The notes below the pieces were generated by a model. The model was not told the DNA's origin, did not search any database, and worked only from the letters and a program-made list of their open reading frames with translations. Both the position numbers and the translations under genes were made by a program. Below are positions 1 to 6,300 of a DNA stretch of 9,774 nucleotides, one piece after another (position 1 is the stretch's first letter; each line of letters starts with the position of its first letter). Source of the DNA: Candidatus Sulfotelmatobacter sp. (GTDB taxonomy: Bacteria > Acidobacteriota > Terriglobia > Terriglobales > Acidobacteriaceae); NCBI GenBank assembly GCA_030044775.1, contig JASICF010000158.1, forward strand, positions 1 through 9,774. The letters run 5' to 3'.

Positions 1-406
1 CTCGTCCATTGAGCCGGCCGAGGCGCGTCGTAATCGAAGCTCGCGGGTATTCGTTTTCCAGGTGCAACTTGACGAGCGGGGCGAAGCGGAAGCGCAGACG
101 CTTTGCGTAAGTTTGCGGGAACGTTTCCCGGAGCAACCGATAGAGCAGAAAACCCGATTCGAAATCCGATCCGGTCAGCGCGTATTCAATCGAGCGCGTG
201 CGGTCGCGCAGGTTGAGTTTCTTCGTTTTCTCGTCTGGCTTTCCCAGCAGGCGCTGCAGCCGCCGGCGAAGATCGGCGGTTTTGCTGACGTACGGCTCGG
301 CCAGCGAGTCGTCGCCCCGAAGAAGAAATACGGTGGGAGCGGCGGGCGCGGCAGAAAAAATCTCGGCGTCGTGCTCGGTGGAGAACTTAAGGCGCTCAGT
401 CAGCAC
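1..406 (-). CDS. UvrC-like GIY-YIG domain protein, N-terminal part (partial)
   Basis: The frame is open from a GTG at 404-406 to the left edge: 135 codons, with the C-terminus outside the window. An in-frame stop lies four codons upstream of the GTG, so GTG or the following CTG must be the start. Residues 25-54 (TVFLLRG, then EPYVSKTADLRRRLQRLL) follow the pattern of the UvrC N-terminal nuclease domain (GVY...YVGKAKNLRRR). Residues 78-100 and about 110-128 (KLHLENEYPRASITTRL) follow the later UvrC segments up to the 'K..YP.I.IT' stretch. In the UvrABC repair nuclease this domain makes the 3' incision. Here the GIY tyrosine is Phe27, YIG reads YVS, and the position of the metal-binding Glu appears to be Leu88, so nuclease activity is doubtful. 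The family assignment rests on this motif match and on memory of similar acidobacterial proteins annotated as excinuclease subunit C. No Shine-Dalgarno is visible; see the -10 box just upstream. Confidence 0.72.
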   Translation of the reverse strand, partial: MLTERLKFSTEHDAEIFSAAPAAPTVFLLRGDDSLAEPYVSKTADLRRRLQRLLGKPDEKTKKLNLRDRTRSIEYALTGSDFESGFLLYRLLRETFPQTYAKRLRFRFAPLVKLHLENEYPRASITTRLGRLNGR

Positions 407-412
407 AAAACT

Positions 413-418
413 ATTCTA
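413..418 (-). promoter_or_regulatory. -10 box, leaderless start of uvrC-like gene
   Basis: On the minus strand TAGAAT (5 of 6 to TATAAT) is followed by exactly six bases (AGTTTT) and then the GTG start codon. This spacing puts the expected transcription start on the first base of the start codon. There is no ribosome-binding site in between. The -35 region is poor. This is a by-eye motif call; it gains support from the same arrangement at mnmE and nearly the same at ruvA. Confidence 0.45.
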
Positions 419-429
419 AGCAAGTGCTC

Positions 430-456
430 ACCACAGAAGCACAGAGAAAAACAGAA
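430..456. repeat. CACAGA-rich intergenic repeat
   Basis: The short gap between the membrane-protein gene and the uvrC-like gene contains ACCACAGAAGCACAGAGAAAA, an imperfect tandem of CACAGAAG and CACAGAGA. I recall very similar 'ACCACAGAGGCACAGAG' sequences scattered between genes in Acidobacteriota, Planctomycetota and Verrucomicrobiota genomes. Only one copy is present in this window, so its repetitive nature is from memory, not shown here. It lies just upstream of the -10 box of the uvrC-like gene, where its -35 region would be. Confidence 0.4.
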
Positions 457-466
457 CTGAGAAGAC

Positions 467-781
467 TTACAGGCCGCCGTGGAACTTTCCGAAATAGTGA
501 GCAAGATTCAGCGACATGAGCAGAATGCCTGACCCGGCAACCAAGACGTGCGTGGTTTTGCGCAGATCGAATCTGCCCACTCGGCAGACGAGCAGGTAGC
601 TGACAACCAGATTGAAGAGGCCCCATAGGACGTTGACCGTCGAAGAGGACAGGTCGACTCCAGGAGGTGATGCGAACGGGCTCTGGAAGGCATGCCCCGA
701 GATTCCATTACCGAGATGGGGTATGGCGTTCGCCAAGAACACTCCCCCCAAAAAGTACGATATGTAGTGATACCAGCGCAT
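467..781 (-). CDS. Small conserved membrane protein, unknown function
   Basis: This 104-residue protein starts at ATG 779-781, preceded at five bases by GGAG on the minus strand, a good Shine-Dalgarno. Three hydrophobic segments are visible at about residues 6-23, 47-66 and 77-97. The loop between the first two is polar and proline-rich (HAFQSPFASPPGVDLSSSTVN), and a basic stretch (RVGRFDLRK) precedes the third, so it should be an inner-membrane protein. Histidines are frequent (5, 22, 30, 78, 95, 101), several of them near helix ends. I recall close relatives annotated as hypothetical proteins in Acidobacteriota and other environmental bacteria, but no known function. It lies 78 bases downstream of the DnaC-like gene on the same strand and 60 bases upstream of the uvrC-like gene. 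Coding status is fairly secure from the start signal, helix pattern and apparent conservation. Confidence 0.82.
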   Translation of the reverse strand: MRWYHYISYFLGGVFLANAIPHLGNGISGHAFQSPFASPPGVDLSSSTVNVLWGLFNLVVSYLLVCRVGRFDLRKTTHVLVAGSGILLMSLNLAHYFGKFHGGL

Positions 782-859
782 GGTTGCTCCGTTTCAGGCA
801 CCACTGCGGAATGTCAGCAAGCCTCGCTGAGGATCGTTTCGCAAAACCTGGCAATAATT

Positions 860-1675
860 TTACCGGAAGCTAGCGCTGCGGGCGCCTTTTCGAAAATCTG
901 AATTTCCGTCCAGCTCAACAATTACGCACATTTCGTGAAGCCGAGAGCGCATTGGCTCTCCGATTCGATCTCCCAGGGTCTTATCCTGCCACGCTTGTCT
1001 GGCTGCCTCTTTGCTCGTGGACGGGAGATTATTTTTGTACTCGCCGGGCGGAAGGTTCGGAAGGTTTGTAGTGATTATCGTTGTGCGACTCTCATTGTAG
1101 CGGGCATTTAAGATAATGCTGACCGTGTCTCCAACCCACTCGGTCGGCTTGACGGCGCCCAGTTCGTCGAGAACAAGAACTTCAGTTTCAAACACTGGAC
1201 GAAGTATGTCCAATTCCGTTGTTTGAACAGTGCTGTTATACGAATTCTGGATTTCTTTCAATAGCTCACGATAATCGTAGAAGAGGCATGGCACGCCCTT
1301 GCCCATCAGTTCCTTGATGACACCAACAGCAAGATGAGTTTTGCCGCTGCCGATTGTTCCGGTGAACAGAAGTCCAACGCCGTCGCGCGGATCATATTCT
1401 TGGGCGAATCTAAAGGCCTTGAAGTGGGCTCGCTCCAGCGACGGATGCGCTCCCGGAAAATCTGTGGAGTAACTGGCGAGCTCGCAGTGCTCATAGCGCC
1501 TCGGAATGCGGGCCGACGCGAGCAGGCTCTGATTCCGCGCCTGCAATCGACAGTCGCAACGGGTCACGCGCCGCTCGTTTATTCGCCTCTCGTCTTTGTG
1601 CGAGCCTGCGGGGATGGATTTCCATCCCGTTCCGTCGCACAAAGGACAAGTTTCGGTTTGAATGGTGGCCGCCAT
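860..1675 (-). CDS. DnaC/IstB-type AAA+ ATPase with N-terminal zinc ribbon
   Basis: The 271-residue protein has an N-terminal cysteine cluster (CPLCDGTG at 10-17, CDC at 40-42) resembling a zinc-binding ribbon. A DnaC/IstB-like AAA+ core follows: Walker A GTIGSGKT at 106-113, Walker B VLVLDE at 166-171, a sensor-1 segment TTIITTNL at 198-205, and a likely arginine finger in GEPMRSRLHEM at 239-249. This architecture matches helicase loaders of the DnaC/DnaI type, which place the replicative helicase on DNA. IstB, the ATPase of IS21-type transposition, is related. No transposase, inverted repeat or replication-origin feature flanks it, so a chromosomal helicase-loader or DnaC-paralogue role is more likely than an IS21 helper, but this is inference. 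The ATG at 1673-1675 has only a weak Shine-Dalgarno. The gene is divergent from HU and heads a minus-strand series. Confidence 0.88.
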   Translation of the reverse strand: MAATIQTETCPLCDGTGWKSIPAGSHKDERRINERRVTRCDCRLQARNQSLLASARIPRRYEHCELASYSTDFPGAHPSLERAHFKAFRFAQEYDPRDGVGLLFTGTIGSGKTHLAVGVIKELMGKGVPCLFYDYRELLKEIQNSYNSTVQTTELDILRPVFETEVLVLDELGAVKPTEWVGDTVSIILNARYNESRTTIITTNLPNLPPGEYKNNLPSTSKEAARQAWQDKTLGDRIGEPMRSRLHEMCVIVELDGNSDFRKGARSASFR

Positions 1676-1932
1676 CTTCTATAACCTACTCTCGCTTGTT
1701 CACCTCTGACTTTGCACCCGTAGACGCATCTCCCGCAAGTAGGAAACCAGGATTCTCTGTGTACAAGCTGTGAAGCCGGCGGCGATTCTGTGGACGAACG
1801 AGGAGAATTTGCACCGGAAGCTTTCACCTCTCTCGCTTACCAGGTTTGAGGGAGTCCTGCCGAGATCAGCCCTGCAAGCCGCAAGCGCCGACACAGTATT
1901 GCAGAAGAGGCTACCCGTGCGGATTTTCACAG
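1676..1932. other. Divergent intergenic region, no gene seen
   Basis: This 257-base stretch between the DnaC-like gene and the HU promoter has short open frames on both strands, but none has a convincing start signal, domain or family resemblance. No RNA gene fold or repeat stood out. It should contain the promoter of the DnaC-like gene, but I cannot place it. Confidence 0.5.
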
Positions 1933-1960
1933 TTGACATTCCGCTAATTGAGAGGAAAAT
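1933..1960 (+). promoter_or_regulatory. Promoter of the HU gene
   Basis: A perfect -35 hexamer TTGACA (1933-1938) is followed after 16 bases by GAAAAT (1955-1960, 4 of 6 to TATAAT). This would give a 5' untranslated region of about 80 bases before the HU start. The -35 is strong and the -10 moderate, consistent with an abundantly expressed nucleoid protein. Confidence 0.5.
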
Positions 1961-2046
1961 ACGATTCCGTCGGGTTTCCCACTCAGTACAGAAGACCCCA
2001 ATTCCCGGTTAGTGCTGGGCACGAAAGAAACCTGCGAGGAGAAACT

Positions 2047-2325
2047 ATGAATAAAGCCGATCTGGTTGACAAGATCGCTGGCGCCTGCGAAATCAGCAAG
2101 GCGCAGGCTACAACCGCGATTGATACCGCCGTGACGAGCATTACCGGCGCACTGAAGAAGGGAGATCGAGTGGCACTGATAGGCTTCGGCACCTTCTCGG
2201 TTTCGCAGAGAAAGGCGCGAAATGGGCGCAACCCACAAACCGGTGCCACGATAAAGATCGCCGCCCGCAAGGTCGCAAAGTTCACTCCGGGGGCCGAACT
2301 GAAAAAAGCCGTCAATAAGAAGTAA
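2047..2325 (+). CDS. hup: HU-family DNA-binding protein
   Basis: The 92-residue product has the normal length and the whole signature of HU/IHF proteins: MNKADLVDKIA at the N-terminus, GFGTFSV at 46-52, and the DNA-bending arm with QRKARNGRNPQTG at 54-66, including the RNP proline (Pro63) that intercalates into DNA, then KFTPGAELKKAV near the C-terminus. It acts as a small basic dimer that bends and compacts chromosomal DNA. The ATG at 2047 is chosen because AGGAG (2037-2041) lies five bases upstream and the protein then begins exactly as HU does; an in-frame extension to 1948 would overlap the promoter. It has its own promoter and terminator, so it is probably monocistronic. HU rather than IHF is favoured by the sequence, but the specific paralogue is not determined. 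Confidence 0.96.
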   Translation: MNKADLVDKIAGACEISKAQATTAIDTAVTSITGALKKGDRVALIGFGTFSVSQRKARNGRNPQTGATIKIAARKVAKFTPGAELKKAVNKK

Positions 2326-2349
2326 TCAGAGGAGTCACAGATTTCAGAC

Positions 2350-2382
2350 AACGGCAGGGGTCGGCCCTGCCGTTTGTTGTTG
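2350..2382 (+). terminator. Rho-independent terminator after HU
   Basis: AACGGCAGGG (2350-2359) pairs perfectly with CCCTGCCGTT (2365-2374) around a five-base loop, followed by the T-rich tail TGTTGTTGT. A ten-base-pair GC-rich stem with a T-tract, 25 bases after the HU stop codon, is a convincing intrinsic terminator. It separates HU from ruvA. Confidence 0.88.
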
Positions 2383-2448
2383 TAGATGGCTTCTCGCCCA
2401 TTTTTGTTCAGGCTATTTTTCAAGCGAACCGTTCCCTACATTTGCCGC

Positions 2449-2454
2449 TACAAT
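2449..2454 (+). promoter_or_regulatory. -10 box, near-leaderless start of ruvA
   Basis: TACAAT (5 of 6 to TATAAT) ends nine bases before the ruvA ATG, placing the expected transcription start about three bases upstream of the start codon. No Shine-Dalgarno is visible in this interval. The -35 region is weak. The call rests on the matching arrangement at mnmE and the uvrC-like gene. Confidence 0.42.
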
Positions 2455-2463
2455 GGCTCCACA

Positions 2464-3051
2464 ATGATTGCCCATCTGCGCGGAAAGCTGCTCGCCAAGC
2501 GACCCAATCAGGTTGTGATTGAGACTGGCGGGGTGGGTTACGAGGTCGCCATCAGCGTTCCAACCTTCTCTGCGTTGCCAGGCGATGGTTCGGAGGTTTC
2601 GCTCCACATCCACACGCATGTCCGTGAAGACGTGATCGCCCTATATGGCTTCGTGGACTCCGCGGAAAAACGGCTGTTCGAGAAGCTGATGACTGTTAGC
2701 GGTATCGGAGCCAAGCTGGCGCTCACGATCCTGAGCGGGATGCCGGCCGATGAGATGGTGGTTGCGATTCGATCCAACGACGTCGGACGGTTGACGAAAA
2801 TCCCGGGTATTGGCAGGAAGACGGCGGAGCGCCTGGTTCTTGAGCTTCGGGACAAACTCCCGGGCTCTTCGCCAGCGACTTCGGACTTGCCACAAGCGAG
2901 CCAGCTGGAACAGGATGTTCTCTCGGCTTTGCTGAATCTGGGTTATCCCAAACCCGCGGCGGAGAAGGCACTTGCTGCCACCCTCAGAGCGGATGCCGGA
3001 AGATCTCTGGATTCGGTTCTGCGAGCAGCGCTGTCAAACCTTCTCGCCTAG
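2464..3051 (+). CDS. ruvA: Holliday junction branch migration protein RuvA
   Basis: The 195-residue product has the usual RuvA length and three-domain order: an OB-fold (about 1-63) beginning MIAHLRGKL, a helix-hairpin-helix domain with SGIGAK at 79-84 and PGIGRKTAERL at 114-124, and a C-terminal RuvB-contacting domain (about 147-195) with ALLNLGYP. The acidic pin residues that separate strands at the junction crossover are present as Glu55-Asp56. RuvA tetramers bind Holliday junctions and load the RuvB motor during recombinational repair. The ATG at 2464 gives the canonical N-terminus; an upstream in-frame ATG at 2386 would add 26 unrelated residues and overlap the spacer after the HU terminator. 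A four-codon frame (ATG 2453-2455, TGA 2465-2467) overlaps the start codon. ruvB and ruvC are not in the window, so ruvA is not followed directly by ruvB here. Confidence 0.97.
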   Translation: MIAHLRGKLLAKRPNQVVIETGGVGYEVAISVPTFSALPGDGSEVSLHIHTHVREDVIALYGFVDSAEKRLFEKLMTVSGIGAKLALTILSGMPADEMVVAIRSNDVGRLTKIPGIGRKTAERLVLELRDKLPGSSPATSDLPQASQLEQDVLSALLNLGYPKPAAEKALAATLRADAGRSLDSVLRAALSNLLA

Positions 3052-3345
3052 GCGCATCGTACGTAAAATCATAGATTTATTCCCACAATGCGTATGGCTT
3101 TACGGGCACTTCGTCTATAACTCAATCAAACATAACAAGTAAGCACAGCCAGGTGTTTGGTATGTGCGTTGCACGGCTCAGTTTCGCTTCCTTAGGTATT
3201 TATACCCTTTTTTCAGTTTCTCTAAGGCATTCTCAGTTGTGATTGGGGGTCTTCGAGGGTGTCGGAACATCTCAGCGCAACCGTTTTTTTGCAGAAGCTC
3301 TGTCCCAAATTCAACAATTGCCGAAAGGTCTCACCCACTTTTCCC
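3052..3345 (+). other. Long leader region before the TonB-dependent receptor
   Basis: The gap between ruvA and the receptor Shine-Dalgarno looks AT-richer than its neighbours and holds no convincing gene. Visible signals are a TATAAC at 3116-3121 that could be a -10 box (no good -35), a small hairpin GGTAT-TT-ATACC at 3195-3206 followed by a T-run (3208-3213), and CCTTAG/CTAAGG arms (3190-3195 and 3222-3227) enclosing it. I see no cobalamin or other recognised riboswitch consensus. It probably contains the receptor promoter and a 5' untranslated region of unknown length. No terminator for ruvA was identified. Confidence 0.4.
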
Positions 3346-3353
3346 AGGAGGAG
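3346..3353 (+). promoter_or_regulatory. Strong ribosome-binding site that fixes the receptor start
   Basis: AGGAGGAG, a near-perfect anti-16S match, lies four bases before GTG 3358. It shows that the receptor begins at this GTG and not at the in-frame GTG 33 codons upstream. The choice is confirmed by a clean signal peptide starting exactly here. Confidence 0.85.
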
Positions 3354-3357
3354 TCTC

Positions 3358-6300
3358 GTGAAAATTCGCACGGCATTGGCTATTGTGGTTCTCTGTGGAC
3401 TGACTGCTCTTCCCATGCTCACATTCTCGCAAACATCGACCACTGGAGCGGTGGCGGGGACGGTCAAGGATTCTTCCGGTGCGGTGGTCAAAGGTGCGTC
3501 TGTTACGCTCACCGATAATGGGACCAACACCGCGCAGACAGGGACAACGGACTCCTCGGGACGCTATGTATTTGCGGCCGTAAACCCCGGCATGTTCACG
3601 CTGAGGGTAGAGGCAAAGGGTTTTCGCACCAGCCTAACCAACAAGCTCGTGGTTGATGTCAACAAGTCGAGCAATGTTGACGTTATCCTTGAGATCGGCA
3701 CTTCGGCCGAGGTTGTCGAAGTCACGGCGTCTGGCATGACCGAACTGCAGACGCAGGATGCCAGCGTTGGCGAGGTATTGAGCGGAACGGAACTCAATCG
3801 CTTGCCGGTGCAAGGCAGGCAAGCTGACCAACTCCTCTTTTTGCAACCGGGAGTATCTCCGGACGTCGGCATGGGCGACATTTATGGCGGTCAGGTTGGA
3901 GGCGCCCGTAGTGATCAGACGACAATCTCGGTAGATGGCGGAGACGCCACCAGCGACCTGGAAGGTTCGAACAACTATAACTCGCCTAACCAGCAGTCAT
4001 CGGCAGTCTCCTCTGTGGTTCCTCTCCCGCAGGATGCGGTCGAGGAGTTTCGCGTTGCAACCAACAATGCGAACTCGACCTTTGGCGAATCTTCCGGCGG
4101 GCAGGTCTCCTTCATTACCAAATCGGGCACGAACTCGATTCATGGCAGCTTGTACGAATACCATGGAGATAACGGCCTCAATGCCAGTGGTTGGGATAAC
4201 GATCACACGGTGCCGGTCACTCAAAAACCTCCCTTGGTCGACAACCGCTTTGGTGTGAGTCTTGGCGGACCGATTATCAAAGACAAGCTGTTTTACTACG
4301 GATTCTACGAGGGGCGTCGTTTCCATGATCAGACGGAATTCAACTTCATCGTTCCGTCGGCGGCTCTCAAAAGCGGCATTGTTCAGTTCAATGGAGTCTC
4401 GTACAACCTCAACCCGAAAAATGGCCCGCTGACAACCGCATGCGGCGGACCGTGCGACCCCCGTGGCCTCGGCGTTAGCCCAGTCGTCATGGCAGAGATG
4501 GCCCTTCTTCCTAACGGGAACGACACCTCGGAGGGCGATGGAATTAACACCATAGGATACGACGCGCCGCTGGCAACGCCCATCAGCACGAACATTGGCA
4601 AGCTGAAACTGAATTACAACTTCAACAGCAAGTGGTCGGCATTTGCCAGCTGGCAATACGCCGAGACGGCCCGTACCGGCACCGAGCAATTCAGCCTGCT
4701 GGGTACGCCGCACTCCGTTAGCGGCGACCCCTACTACGAGAACTTCTTTACCTTGCAGCTGCAGGGCCAGCTTACTCCGACCTTCCTCTCGGTGACCCAT
4801 GGGTCATTTTTGAAGAACTGGTGGGGCTGGACGCGGCTGACTCCTGCCCCATTAGTCTCGGGGACCGACGCTGCCCTGCAAATCTCGGGTGAAGACCCGG
4901 GCCAGGAGGTCGATTACAGCGACACGGGAGAACTGTTTACCAATCCTATCAACATCAATACGCAGCAAGCCCGGCCCCGCGTGTGGGATGGCCATGACTG
5001 GTACATTGCGCAAAACTTCACCAACATTCGCGGCAAACACGAATTGCAATTCGGCGGTGAAGGCAGAATCTGGTACGACTACCACATGCGCACCGATCAA
5101 GTCCTTGGGGGGCTGACGACCGCTCCGATCTACTACGTCCAGTCAAACCTTCAGGCTCAGGGAAATTTTGCGACGATCGGCGCGCCTAACACGCCTACCG
5201 CTCTTCCGGCCGCGGATGCCGGCTTCTGGGATGGATATTTCGCATCCCTCCTCGGAATCGTCGACCACTCATCTCAGGTTGAAACCAGAAACGGTTCGTT
5301 CGTTGCGAACCCGCTGGGAACGGCAACCAACGCACATTACACATTGCCTTCGTTTAGTACCTACTTTCAGGATGTTTGGAAGGCACGTCCGAATCTGACC
5401 ATTACCGCTGGTTTGAACTGGGGCGTCACCCTGGCGCCGGGTCAACAAGGCGGGCTGGCATCGACTGTGGTGTATGCCGATTCGAATACCCCGGTCAATA
5501 TGAGGCAGTTCCTGACAAGCCGCGGCGCAGCCCTGGAGGCCGGAAAAACTTACGATCCCGAGCTGGGAGTGAGTCCGGTTAACTCGCTCTCTTTCCCGTG
5601 GACGGGGATTATGCGCAAGGGCTTTTGGCATGATGTGGGACCGCGTCTCGCAGCGGCCTGGCAGGTGAGTCCAACTCTCGTCGCACGCGGAGGGTATTCT
5701 CTTATCTGGGACCGAACCAGCGCTGTTACGAGCGTGCTGAGCGGACTTTTGGCCGGCGGACTAGCCCAAGTCGATGAATGCGGCGGCCCGACATTTAACG
5801 CGCCAGGCGCACTGCCTACCTGCACCGGCGCTCCAACCTCGCCGGCTACCGCTTTCCGAATCGGCGTGGACGGAGCAAGCGTTCCAGTACCCGGTCCGAC
5901 TAATCTGCCCATCCCGTATGCGGCGACCGTGGCAAATCAACAGCCATATTCGTTCGGCGCGGATGCTTACTTGCAGCCTGGCTACGCGCATGCGGTCGAT
6001 TTCACTATCCAGAAGGCTCTGAAGAATAACTTTTTCCTGGAAGTCGGCTACATCGGGCGATTTAGCCGTAACCTGACCAACGATGAACAATTTAATGCTC
6101 CTGATTACCGTGAGAAAGATCCAATCAGCGGACAAACCTACGGCCAAGCGATGGATGCTCTTGACAAAGCGTTCTTTGCAGGGGCCACTACCGTCGCGCC
6201 ACAGCCGTTCTTCGAGCATTTAGGGAATCACACTGCCTGCGGAGGAAGCTGCACGGCGGTGGCCTATTCCCTCATGCCGTCGGTCGGTACCGGCGATCTA

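Noticed and set aside
62..460. Plus-strand open frame of 132 codons at the left end
   Set aside because: It is antisense to the UvrC-like reading frame, which shows clear family motifs; its own translation is low-complexity and has no recognisable domain.
860..1675. IS21-type insertion sequence helper gene (istB)
   Set aside because: No istA transposase or terminal inverted repeats are adjacent, and the N-terminal zinc ribbon is not typical of IstB.
1700..1939. Minus-strand small gene between the DnaC-like gene and HU
   Set aside because: The translation resembles nothing, has no clear start signal, and overlaps the HU promoter on the opposite strand.
1948..2046. 33-codon N-terminal extension of HU
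   Set aside because: HU proteins begin at MNKADL; the extension overlaps the promoter and lies upstream of a good ribosome-binding site.
3259..3357. 33-codon N-terminal extension of the receptor
   Set aside because: It would place a non-signal sequence before a perfect signal peptide, and the strong AGGAGGAG site supports the GTG at 3358.
3052..3357. Cobalamin or other riboswitch upstream of the TonB-dependent receptor
   Set aside because: I looked for the conserved boxes and did not see them; nothing beyond short dyads is present.
3997..4800. Minus-strand open frame of 267 codons inside the receptor gene
   Set aside because: Its translation has no domain or start signal, and the plus strand there encodes the conserved plug and barrel. 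It is a shadow of codon bias.
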